In this document: piece after piece, positions 37,608-45,700 of the stretch | Layout: every line of letters begins with the position of its first letter | How positions within the stretch are numbered: the stretch's first letter is position 1 | From: Rhizobium laguerreae | Lineage (GTDB): Bacteria > Pseudomonadota > Alphaproteobacteria > Rhizobiales > Rhizobiaceae | Direction: 5' to 3' | Assembly (NCBI RefSeq): GCF_002008165.1 | Contig: NZ_MRDM01000009.1 | Span: 310,001-374,000, forward strand | Length of the DNA stretch: 64,000 nt | Notes under the pieces: generated by a model | Told to the model about the DNA's origin: nothing | Databases searched by the model: none | Seen by the model: the letters and a program-made list of their open reading frames with translations, nothing else | Program-made: the position numbers and the translations under genes

Positions 37608-38795
37608 ATGAAGATCGACCGCATGCGGGTTTTCATGACCCGCGACAAGGACCGTCCGCGCGTGATCGTCGCGCTCGACACCGATGACGGGCTGACGGGT
37701 TGGGGCGAATGCTACAATCACGGCCCCGACAAGGCGCTGCCGCCGCTGCTCGATTATCTCTTCGGATTTGTCTCCGGCCAGGACCCGACACGCGTGGAGT
37801 ATCTCGTCAATCTGCTGATCCAGCAGAGCCGCTTTCCGCCGGGGGCGCTTGGCCTTGCCGCGATCTCGGCGCTCGATCACTGCCTGTGGGACCTTGCGGC
37901 CAAGGCGGTGAATGTCCCGGTCTACAAGCTGCTCGGCGGCGAAGTGCGCGACCGCATCAAGGTCTATGCCGGTGTCTATACCGCGCCGGATGCGCCGGCG
38001 GCCCGCGACGAATTCGACCGCCTGAAGGAGGGATGGGGGTTCACCGCCTTCAAGCTCAGCCCTTGGCGGATCGACATGCACTCCAACCGCTGGGGTAATG
38101 TCGTGAAAGCCTCGGCGGATTATTTCCGCTCGCTTCGCGAAACGGTCAATGACGAATACGAAATCGCCTTCGATGCCCATGCCAAGATTTTCGAACCGAT
38201 CGCCGCTCGCCAGCTCGGCAATGCGCTGGCGCCTTATGACCCGCTGTTTTTCGAGGAGCCGCTGCGTCCCGAGAACATCGAGGCTTGGGGCGACCTGAAA
38301 CAGGGGCTCAACTGCACACTTGCGACCGGCGAGTCGCTCTATAACAGAAACGAGTTCCTGCGGCTGCTGCAGGTCAAGGGCGCCGACCTCATCCAGCCCG
38401 ACATCTGCGTCGTCGGCGGCATCAGCGAAATGCGCCGCATCGCCACACTCGCCGAAGCCTTCTTCGTCGGCGTGGCGCCGCATAACCCGATGGGTCCGCT
38501 TGCCACGGCGGTCAACGTTCATTTTTCGGCGGCGGCGCAGAATTTCCGCATCCTCGAATACCGGCTGCCAAAGGGACAGGCCTATGTCTATGGCGGCCTC
38601 GATATCGAGAAGCGGGAGGGGGAAACCCGCTATGTCGTCGATCCCTATCTGCCGAAGGACGGCTATCTGGAGCTGCGTCCCGACCGGCCGGGCTGGGGCG
38701 TCGAAATGGACGAGAAGGCGATGGAAGAGGAAGGCTACATTCATTGGCAGCGACGGGTGCCGAAGCGACCCGACGGCTCCTACGCCTTCGCCTGA
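37608..38795 (+). CDS. Enolase-superfamily sugar-acid dehydratase (D-galactonate dehydratase-like) 2
   Basis: A 395-residue paralogous enolase-superfamily protein 12 bases after the first. Metal ligands are Asp189, Glu217 and Glu242 (in AFDAHAK, FEEPLRPEN, TGESLY); His191 and His292 (VAPHNPMGP) with Asp265 form the dehydratase histidine pair, and Lys149 in TAFKLSPW is in the Lys-x-Ser position. APHNP and EEPLRPEN are close to the D-galactonate dehydratase family. Two different dehydratases in one operon suggest two epimeric sugar-acid substrates. Confidence 0.82.
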   Translation: MKIDRMRVFMTRDKDRPRVIVALDTDDGLTGWGECYNHGPDKALPPLLDYLFGFVSGQDPTRVEYLVNLLIQQSRFPPGALGLAAISALDHCLWDLAAKAVNVPVYKLLGGEVRDRIKVYAGVYTAPDAPAARDEFDRLKEGWGFTAFKLSPWRIDMHSNRWGNVVKASADYFRSLRETVNDEYEIAFDAHAKIFEPIAARQLGNALAPYDPLFFEEPLRPENIEAWGDLKQGLNCTLATGESLYNRNEFLRLLQVKGADLIQPDICVVGGISEMRRIATLAEAFFVGVAPHNPMGPLATAVNVHFSAAAQNFRILEYRLPKGQAYVYGGLDIEKREGETRYVVDPYLPKDGYLELRPDRPGWGVEMDEKAMEEEGYIHWQRRVPKRPDGSYAFA

Positions 38796-38810
38796 GGGCA
38801 TTGCCCGCTT

Positions 38811-38854
38811 TAAAAAACAGGAGCTGACCGCCCGGATGGCGCGGCCAGCTCCTG
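38811..38854 (-). terminator. Rho-independent terminator of the FMN reductase gene
   Basis: CAGGAGCTG at 38818-38826 pairs with CAGCTCCTG at 38846-38854, extended by four more pairs after one mismatch. Six A residues at 38812-38817 become a T-run on the minus strand, directly after the hairpin as read from the FMN reductase gene. It may also stop plus-strand transcription from the dehydratase operon. Confidence 0.85.
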
Positions 38855-38867
38855 CAGGGCGACGGCT

Positions 38868-39440
38868 CTAGGCATCTTTCGGCAGCACTGAGCGAACCCT
38901 TGCGATGAAGACATGGAAGTCCCGCATGTAAGTGCGAAGGAAATCGGCGGTTTTGTCGTTGGTGACCTCGCCGTCATCGGTGATCAGCCCCGGTGTGAAC
39001 TGGATGTAGGCTTCCGGGGCATTCATCTGGGGAGAGTTGCAGAAACTGAGCACACTGCGCAAATTCTGCTGGGCGACTGCCGTGCCTATCGCACCCGGCG
39101 ACGTGCCGATCACCGCTGACGGCTTGCGTGTGAACGAGTTGGTGCCGTAAGGGCGGCTCGCCCAGTCGATGGCGTTTTTCAGCCCGCCGGGTATGGATCG
39201 ATTGTATTCGGGCGTGACGAACAGCACGGCGTCGACGGCCGCGATTGCCGCCTTGAATGCCTTGCCAGCCGGAGGGTAGTCGGCGTCGTAGTCGTAGCTG
39301 TAGAGCGGCAGGTCCTTGAAGGATATCTCCGACATTTCAAGTTCCGGCGGCGCGAGCCGAACCAACGCTTTCGCGAGCTTGCGGTTGATCGAGCCCTTTG
39401 CGAGGCTGCCGATGAGATAGCCTACTTTATGCGTGGTCAT
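38868..39440 (-). CDS. NADPH-dependent FMN reductase (ChrR/SsuE type)
   Basis: A 190-residue flavodoxin-like reductase. Landmarks are VGYLIGSLAKGSINRKLAKA with the phosphate-binding Gly-Ser-x-x-x-x-Ser-x-N pattern, and VLFVTPEYNRSIPGGLKNAID with the Pro-Glu-Tyr-Asn flavin-contact motif, then PSAVIGTSPGAIGTAVAQ. The start at 39440 has GGAG six bases upstream. Members reduce quinones, chromate or free FMN. It is 84 bases downstream of the nitroreductase gene on the same strand, suggesting a small redox operon. Confidence 0.88.
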   Translation of the reverse strand: MTTHKVGYLIGSLAKGSINRKLAKALVRLAPPELEMSEISFKDLPLYSYDYDADYPPAGKAFKAAIAAVDAVLFVTPEYNRSIPGGLKNAIDWASRPYGTNSFTRKPSAVIGTSPGAIGTAVAQQNLRSVLSFCNSPQMNAPEAYIQFTPGLITDDGEVTNDKTADFLRTYMRDFHVFIARVRSVLPKDA

Positions 39441-39524
39441 GGCGGTCTCCAATATCTCGCATGATAAAGGATCTATCATACGCAAAAATCAAAGAAGGGT
39501 CTCTTGTCCTTCGATCGCAGGCAA

Positions 39525-40196
39525 CTAATCGCCGACGAATGTGACCGTCTCGTCGAGCGGGGCGCGGCCTGTGCGGGTGTAACTGACCGTGGGATCCTCG
39601 TACCCGATCGACATGCCGCAGAAGAGGATGAGCTCGTCCGGGGGTGACAGGACTTCTGCGACCGTCTCGCGAACCTGCGACCACGCCATCTGCGGGCAAC
39701 TGTGCAGACCTTCGGCGCGGAGCAGCAGCATGACGGTCTGCAGATACATGCCGACGTCGGCCCATTGGGCCAGGCCCAGGTCACGGTCGATGTAGCAGAA
39801 CAGGGCGGCGGGCGCGCCGAAACAGTTCCAGTTGGCGATCGCTGCCCGCTGGCGCGTCTCCCAGTCCTCGCGCGCAATGCCGAGCGCGCTGTAGCGCTCC
39901 TTGCCGAAGGCGGATCGGCGCTCCCCGTAGGGGGACTTCAGCACGGGCGGGTACATCTCGTACTGCCGCTTGTCCCAGGCGTCGCCATGGGCCACGCGCT
40001 CGACGGCGGACGTCTTGAGCTCAGCCAGCGGTGCGCCGGTCATCACATAGGTGTTCCACGGCTGGATGTTCGATCCTGACGGCGACCAAGCTGCGGCGGA
40101 CAGCACCCGCTCAAGCACCTCCCTTTTCACTGGCTCGCCTTTGAATCCGCGCACCGCCCGTCGGCTTGTGACTGCCTCATATACGTCCATACTCAT
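39525..40196 (-). CDS. Nitroreductase-family FMN oxidoreductase
   Basis: A 223-residue nitroreductase (NfsB/FRP-like). The FMN-binding TSRRAVRGFKGEPV opens the protein, AAAWSPSGSNIQPWNTYV gives the phosphate and ribityl contacts, and GLHSCPQMAW plus ILFCGMSIGYEDP near the end complete the pattern. The start at 40196 follows GGAGGAG by six bases; a second ATG is two codons on. Nitroaromatic, quinone or enone reduction is plausible. Upstream lies a CGTACATCA direct repeat that may be a control site. Confidence 0.88.
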   Translation of the reverse strand: MSMDVYEAVTSRRAVRGFKGEPVKREVLERVLSAAAWSPSGSNIQPWNTYVMTGAPLAELKTSAVERVAHGDAWDKRQYEMYPPVLKSPYGERRSAFGKERYSALGIAREDWETRQRAAIANWNCFGAPAALFCYIDRDLGLAQWADVGMYLQTVMLLLRAEGLHSCPQMAWSQVRETVAEVLSPPDELILFCGMSIGYEDPTVSYTRTGRAPLDETVTFVGD

Positions 40197-40515
40197 GGTC
40201 GTCTCCTCCTGACAGTTCCCTTTCCTGATGTGGTTCATTATCTCCATTCGCAATGGAGGCGTAATCACACCGTCGTCTAGGAGGCGTACATCAATCGTAC
40301 ATCAGGGATCGAGGCGTTCGAGGGGAATGTGGGCGAAGCATCGCGGGACCCCGCGCGATTGCATCCAGGCCCTGGATTTACGCCCATTGAACGGCAGTCA
40401 TCTTCTTCGAAACCGCGGTCTTCACCATTGCGGTGTTCTTCGTTGCCGCGGCGCCAATCATAAGCCGCAAGAGCAACGCTTCGCCTTTGTCAGGCGCCCA
40501 CGGCTCGCGCACGTG
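40197..40515. other. Region between ArsR-type regulator and nitroreductase genes
   Basis: About 320 bases without an intact gene. It contains the direct repeat at 40285-40304 and, on the plus strand from 40391, an open frame with no start that reads like the last membrane helix and tail of a transporter (AVFTIAVFFVAAAPIISRKS). That frame could be a gene remnant. Confidence 0.4.
40285..40304. promoter_or_regulatory. CGTACATCA direct repeat upstream of nitroreductase
   Basis: CGTACATCA occurs at 40285-40293 and 40296-40304, an 11-base period that places both copies on one face of the helix. It is about 90 bases upstream of the nitroreductase start, so it may bind an activator, for example a LysR- or response-regulator-type protein. 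Confidence 0.4.
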
Positions 40516-40543
40516 CTATTCCACGGCTCGCGCACGTGCTATT
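40498..40543. repeat. Perfect 23-bp tandem duplication at the ArsR gene end
   Basis: A 23-base unit beginning CCACGGCTCGCGCACGTG is present at 40498-40520 and again, identical, at 40521-40543. The stop codon of the ArsR-type gene (40516-40518) lies in the first copy, so the duplication determines its last residues. Confidence 0.92.
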
Positions 40544-40866
40544 TCGGTGTGAGGGTACCATCCGAAGATGTCGGCGAGCGTGTCGAGCATCGCTCTGGCC
40601 GCGTCGGATTGAAGTGAATAGTAGATCGTCTGGGCAGCCCTTCGCGTTTGCACGAGGTCCTGTTCTCGAAGAATTGCCAAATGCTGGGAAGTCGAAGATT
40701 GGCTCAATCCCACCTCGTCAGCCAGTACGGACACGGACATTTCGCCTTCGGCCAACAGATGCAGAATGTGAAGCCGTTTGGCATTCCCCATGGCCGACAG
40801 GAAATTAGCTTCGTTGTCGAAGGCGTTGGTTTCAGGGGAAGGCGCAGCTGACGGTTGATTGTTCAA
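40516..40866 (-). CDS. ArsR-family transcriptional regulator
   Basis: A 116-residue winged-helix regulator. The start is TTG at 40866, six bases after the strong AAGGAGA. The DNA-binding part is AMGNAKRLHILHLLAEGEMS, then VLADEVGLSQSSTSQHLAIL with recognition helix LSQSSTSQHLA, and wing VQTRRAAQTIYYSLQS. No CxC metal motif of the ArsR/SmtB type is present, so it is more likely redox- or small-molecule-responsive, as BigR/SoxR-like ArsR members are. It probably controls the nitroreductase and FMN reductase genes downstream. Confidence 0.87.
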   Translation of the reverse strand: MNNQPSAAPSPETNAFDNEANFLSAMGNAKRLHILHLLAEGEMSVSVLADEVGLSQSSTSQHLAILREQDLVQTRRAAQTIYYSLQSDAARAMLDTLADIFGWYPHTEIARARAVE

Positions 40867-41060
40867 GGCGAGATCTCCTTTAGGGAACCAAAGCCGGGCA
40901 CCACCAGGTCATATCCCCGAACTTTAATTTAGAGATAACGCATGGGTGCGGGGCCGAAACCCATTATCGGCGCCGTATCGTCTTTTCCGGCGCGAATCGG
41001 ATACGGGGCGCATCAAATGGACAGCGGCAGATCGTATTCGAGGCCGGCATCCTTCGCCTA

Positions 41061-41753
41061 CTAGCGCGGGCCGACCTGGCGCATTTGTGCGGGCAGTGTT
41101 TCCCAGGCCCGGATCAGTTCGCCGATGGAGGTCGCCTCCATCTTGTGCATGACATTGCTGCGATGCAGCTTGACCGTCACCTCGCTGATGCCGAGGTCGA
41201 AGGCGATCTGCTTGTTGAGGCGGCCGCGCGCTACTTCATGCAGAACTTCGCGCTCGCGCTGCGTCAGTGTCTCCAGGCGCTTGATATTGCGCTTGGTGAT
41301 CGCCGCTTCGGCCCGTCGTTCGGCATCCATCGCAATGCCGGCAGTCACGGCGTCGAGCAGCGTCTGGTCCCGCACCGGCTTCGTGAGAAAATCCACGGCG
41401 CCGGCCTTCATCGCCTGGACGGTCATCGGGATGTCGCCATGCCCGGTCAGGAAGATGATCGGCTTAGAAATGCCGTTTTCGGCCAGATGGCTCTGCAGGT
41501 GAAGGCCGCTTGCGCCTGGCATGCGCACGTCGAGGATCAGGCAGCCGGGGCAGTCCAAGATATCGGCGTCAAGCAATTCTCGGGTCGAAGCAAAACTGGT
41601 CGACTGGAAACCCGCCGACAGGATCAGCTCCGACAGCGCCTCGCGAACCGATGCGTCGTCATCGACGATAATGACAAGCGGCTGGGTCTCTTCATAACTG
41701 TACTGCAATGATAACGGCGCCGATCTCCGCGGCAACGGCTGGTCAACTCTCAT
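41061..41753 (-). CDS. FixJ/NarL-type response regulator 2
   Basis: A 230-residue response regulator. The receiver has the acidic triplet IIVDDDAS near residue 30, phosphoacceptor Asp75 in CLILDVRMPG, and the Thr and Lys of FLTGHGDIP and FLTKPV. The output is a LuxR-type helix-turn-helix (LTQREREVLHEVARGRLNKQ, then IAFDLGISEVTVKLHRSNVM). About 22 extra N-terminal residues precede the receiver. GGAGGG supports the start at 41753, one base after the stop of the single-receiver gene. It ends the kinase operon. Confidence 0.9.
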   Translation of the reverse strand: MRVDQPLPRRSAPLSLQYSYEETQPLVIIVDDDASVREALSELILSAGFQSTSFASTRELLDADILDCPGCLILDVRMPGASGLHLQSHLAENGISKPIIFLTGHGDIPMTVQAMKAGAVDFLTKPVRDQTLLDAVTAGIAMDAERRAEAAITKRNIKRLETLTQREREVLHEVARGRLNKQIAFDLGISEVTVKLHRSNVMHKMEATSIGELIRAWETLPAQMRQVGPR

Positions 41754-41754
41754 G

Positions 41755-42132
41755 TCACCCTCCATCTGTCGATTTATGCAAAGCGTTGGCAATGGCCGCC
41801 AGCAAGGCCTGGGCATCGAAGGGCTTGCGGAAAAATCCGCTCGCGCCTTGAGCGCGTCCCTGATCCGCTATTTCGTGTCGGCCCGTGATCATGAATACCG
41901 GCAGCTCCGGACGCGACTTCCTCACGAGGTCGCGAAGTTCGAAGCCGTCGATGCCAGGCATTCCGATATCGGTGATGAGCAGGTCGAGGTCCGACAGCCC
42001 GTTGACGAGCAGCGATCCCGCCGATGAGAAGCTGCGGGCCACATAGCCCGCCGATTCCAGAAGGTCGCCCATCGATTCAAGCAACCTTGGATCGTCATCG
42101 ACAATTGCCACGACATGTCTTGTCTTGTTCAT
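41755..42132 (-). CDS. Stand-alone receiver-domain response regulator
   Basis: A 125-residue receiver with no output domain, like CheY or FixJ's single-domain relatives. It has AIVDDDPRLLES near the N terminus, phosphoacceptor Asp55 in LLITDIGMPG, MITGRHE and the Lys103 of FFRKPFD. The ATG at 42132 is used; a TTG two codons earlier overlaps the previous gene, and GGAGGG lies eight bases upstream. It may act as a phosphate sink or shuttle between the kinase and the two DNA-binding regulators, which is inference. Confidence 0.9.
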   Translation of the reverse strand: MNKTRHVVAIVDDDPRLLESMGDLLESAGYVARSFSSAGSLLVNGLSDLDLLITDIGMPGIDGFELRDLVRKSRPELPVFMITGRHEIADQGRAQGASGFFRKPFDAQALLAAIANALHKSTDGG

Positions 42133-42134
42133 GT

Positions 42135-42776
42135 TCAATTCCCTCCCACTCTGCGCGAGTGGGTTATCGGTATTTCCAATCTCTCCGCGATCCGCACCAG
42201 ATCGGCGAGCGATGCCGCGGCCATTTTCTGCATCACGTTTCTTCTGTGGATCTGCAGCGTGACTTCGCTGATCCCCAGTTCGGCTGCGGCCTGCTTGTTG
42301 AGAAGGCCGCTGACGACGAGCGGCAGCACCTCGCGCTCGCGCGGCGTCAGGTCGAGATAGTGTTGTCTGAGCATGTCGATCTCGGCGCGCTCGGCTCTCT
42401 TTTCCCGATCCTGAGCAATCGCCGCGTGGATTGCCGCCATGAGATCCGCATCGCTGAACGGCTTGGTCAGGAAGTCCACCGCGCCATGCTTGATCGCACG
42501 CACGGAGGAGGGAATGTCGCCATGTCCCGTAATGAAGACGATCGGCGGATGATCCCTGTCGGCGATCTGTCTCTGCAGATCGAGACCGTTGATGTCAGGC
42601 AGCTCGATATCCAGCACGAGGCAGGCGGGCACATCCGGCTTGTCCGCTCTCACGTAGTCGCAGGCCGATTCGAAGGCGATGGCGTGCATGCCGTGCGAGT
42701 CCAGCAGCTCGACGAGCGCTTCCCGGATACGTTCATCGTCGTCGACGATGAAGACGATATGGTCGTCGGCCGTCAT
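42135..42776 (-). CDS. FixJ/NarL-type response regulator 1
   Basis: A 213-residue response regulator. Receiver residues are the FIVDDDERIREAL acidic cluster, phosphoacceptor Asp56 in ACLVLDIELP, Thr in FITGHGDIP, and Lys105 in FLTKPF. The LuxR-type output begins LTPREREVLPLVVSGLLNKQ and has recognition region LGISEVTLQIHRRNVM. The GHGDIP and FLTKPF motifs are shared with FixJ and TodT. Its ATG overlaps the kinase stop (ATGA), so kinase and this regulator are probably made in fixed ratio. Confidence 0.92.
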   Translation of the reverse strand: MTADDHIVFIVDDDERIREALVELLDSHGMHAIAFESACDYVRADKPDVPACLVLDIELPDINGLDLQRQIADRDHPPIVFITGHGDIPSSVRAIKHGAVDFLTKPFSDADLMAAIHAAIAQDREKRAERAEIDMLRQHYLDLTPREREVLPLVVSGLLNKQAAAELGISEVTLQIHRRNVMQKMAAASLADLVRIAERLEIPITHSRRVGGN

Positions 42777-45700
42777 GGCGCCGCCTTCGTTTCAATAGGC
42801 AATGTGAAGATCAACGTCGCTCCGCACGGATTGTTCTTCTCGGCCCACAATCGTCCGCCGTGCAGTTCGACGATCGAGCGGCAGATGGCCAGGCCCATGC
42901 CCATGCCGTTTTCCTTCGTCGTGAAGAACGGCTCGAACATCTTTTCGGGAAATTCGATGCCCTGGCCGCGATCGCTGATCTCGGTCTGGAGGATATTCCC
43001 GATCTGGCGCACGCGGATTTCAATGACCCTGTCGCCTGTCGTGGCGTCCATTGCCTCGATGCCGTTGCGGATGAGATTGATGAGAACCTGCTGGATCTGG
43101 ACGCGGTCGATTGCGATGAGCGGAAGGGCGGCATCGACCTCCACCTCCATCCGAACGTGACGACGCCAGGCCTCGTCGGCCATGAGGTTGCGCGCTTCGT
43201 TGACGATACCGGAGAGCGTCGATGGGGTCCTCCTGTCTACGGATTGCTTGAACAGAGCGCGAATGCGGCTGACGACATCCGCCGCCGAGTTGGCATCCCG
43301 GATGATGCGCTCGACCGTCCTCTGTGCCCGCTCCATATTCGGCGGCTCGGCCATGAGCCAGCGCTGGCAAGCGTGTGAGTTGGCCACGACGGCCGCGAGC
43401 GGCTGGTTCACCTCGTGCGCAATGGAGGCTGAAAGTTCGGCCAGGCTCGCCACTTGGCTCGCCCGTGCAAGACCCTCTCGCGCTCGACGCAGATCTTCCT
43501 CCGTGTGAACCTCACCGTCGATATCAAGGCAGATGACATTCCACTGGACGATGACGCCTTCGGCATTGCGCATCGGTGCCGCACGGGTCTCGACCCAGCG
43601 ATATTCACCATCATGGCGCCGCAGACGGTGCCTACGCGCATAGGGCTCGCCAGTGGATAATGAATGGGCATAGTTTTCCTTGACACCTGCCAAATCGTCG
43701 GGATGAACACCGGCATCGAGTGTGCCGTCCAGCCGGGTTTTGTCCGTTCCATCCAGCTCTTCGAGATTATAACCGAGGAAGTCGCGCAGTTGCTGGCTGC
43801 GATAGATCGGTTCTCCATCAGGTGCTGCGCAATCGATCATTGCCGGCAGCGTTTCAACGAGCTGCCAAAGCGAACGCTCTCTCTCCCGCAGTGCCTCCTC
43901 GACGCGCAGTTGATCGTCGATGTCATGCGACAGACCATACCATTGGACGATCCGGCCGCTCTGATCCCGCAACGGCTCCGCGCTGCCTTTCACCCAGCGG
44001 TAGACGCCATCGGCGCGCCGCAGGCGATACTGACTGGAGAAGCGCTCCCCGGTGGCGAAGGAATGGTTGAGCGCTTGCTCGAGGCCGGCGGCATCGTCGG
44101 GATGGACGGCGGCCTCGATGAGCGCTGCCAGCCGGCTGACACCCGGCTTTTCCATGTCGGCGATGTCGAGACCCAGAAAATCGATCAGGCGCTGGTTGAA
44201 AAAAGTCGGAGCGCCTTCCGGATTGAGCCGCCAGAGCAGGCTCGGAACCATGTCCACGAGTTGCGAAAGCTCTCGCTCTCGGTCGCGCAATGCTTCCTGC
44301 GCGCGCATCTCATCGTCGATGTCGACGGATATGACATACCATTGCATGATCGCGCCGCTTTGATCGCGCAGCGGCTCGGCTCGGCCATCGACCCAGCGAT
44401 AGGCTCCGTCGAAACGGCGCATGCGATATTTTATCGAGAAGGGCTCGCCGCTGGCGAGGGAATGATGAACCGTCTCCAGCAATCGTGATGCGTCATCGGG
44501 ATGGACGAGGGTTTCAATGACCGACGAGAGGCGGCTCATGCCTGGCTTGTCCATATCGCCAACATCGAGACCGAAAAAGTCGATCAGGCGCTTGTTGAAG
44601 AAGACCGGCTCGCCTTCCGGCGTCAGGCGCCTGATCTGCACCGGGACCATGTCCACGAGCTGCGAGAGCTCGCGCTCTCGGTCGCGCAACGCCTGCAGCG
44701 CACGCACCTCCTCGTCGATGTCGAGGGAGACACCGTACCATTGCACGACCGTTCCGTGGTCGTCACGCCGAGGCTCCACTCTGCATTCCGCCCAGCGATA
44801 GACGCCGTCCTTTTCAAGCCAGCGGAACCGCATGGTGGTGCCGCCGCCGGTTTCGAAACAGGTGTGCAGCGTGCGCTGCACTTCGGACGCATCCTCGGGA
44901 TGGACCAGGTGCTGCAGGAGTTCATCGATGCGCGGTTCGGCCTGCGCGTCAAAATTGGCGATGACGGCGTGGAAATGATCCTGGTAGCGTTTGTTGAAGT
45001 AGATCGATCCGCCTGTTGGTTCCACGCTCCAAATGCGGACCGGCACGGCATCGATCATCTGTTGAAGCTGCCGTTCGCTCCGGCGCACGGTCTCTTCGGC
45101 ATGCACCTGATCGTCGATATCGTGACAAAGCCCGTACCACTGGACGATGTTGCCGGCCTGATCGCGCATCGGCTCGGCGCGGCTCGACATCCAGTGATAG
45201 AGACCGTCGGCGCGCCGCAGCCGATACCGCATGACGAAGCTCTCCCCGGTTGCAAGGCAATGGCGAAGGGCGTCCCTGAACCCGGCTGCGTCATCGGGAT
45301 GAACGATGGCCTGCAGGACCGCCTCCAGTCGGCTGATGCCTGGCCTGTCCGAGTCCGCCACGTCGAGACCGAGGAAATCGACCATCCGCCTGTTGAAAAA
45401 GGTCGGCTCGCCGTCGGGCGTCAGACGCCAGACATGACTCGGCACCATGTCCACGAGCTGAGAGAGTTCCCGCTCCCGGTCGCGCAACGTCTCCACGCTT
45501 TGGCGCAACGTCAGCACCGCCAGCTGGTGCTGCCGGGATATGGCGGCAACGATAAGCGCCGAAAATGCCGAAATGGCCAAAAACAGCTGCAGCATGATCT
45601 GCTTGTGTTTCTGGGACTCGGCGTCGCCGACAAATTGGCTGGCGCCGGTTACCGTAAATACCGCCGTGATTAGAGCGAGCAGGGCGAGCGATACGGCAGC

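Noticed and set aside
36729..38801. 690-codon open frame on the minus strand
   Set aside because: It is antisense to the two enolase-superfamily genes, which have clear catalytic motifs; the long frame results from high-GC codon bias.
40498..40543. CRISPR-like repeat
   Set aside because: Only two adjacent copies with no spacer; a tandem duplication.
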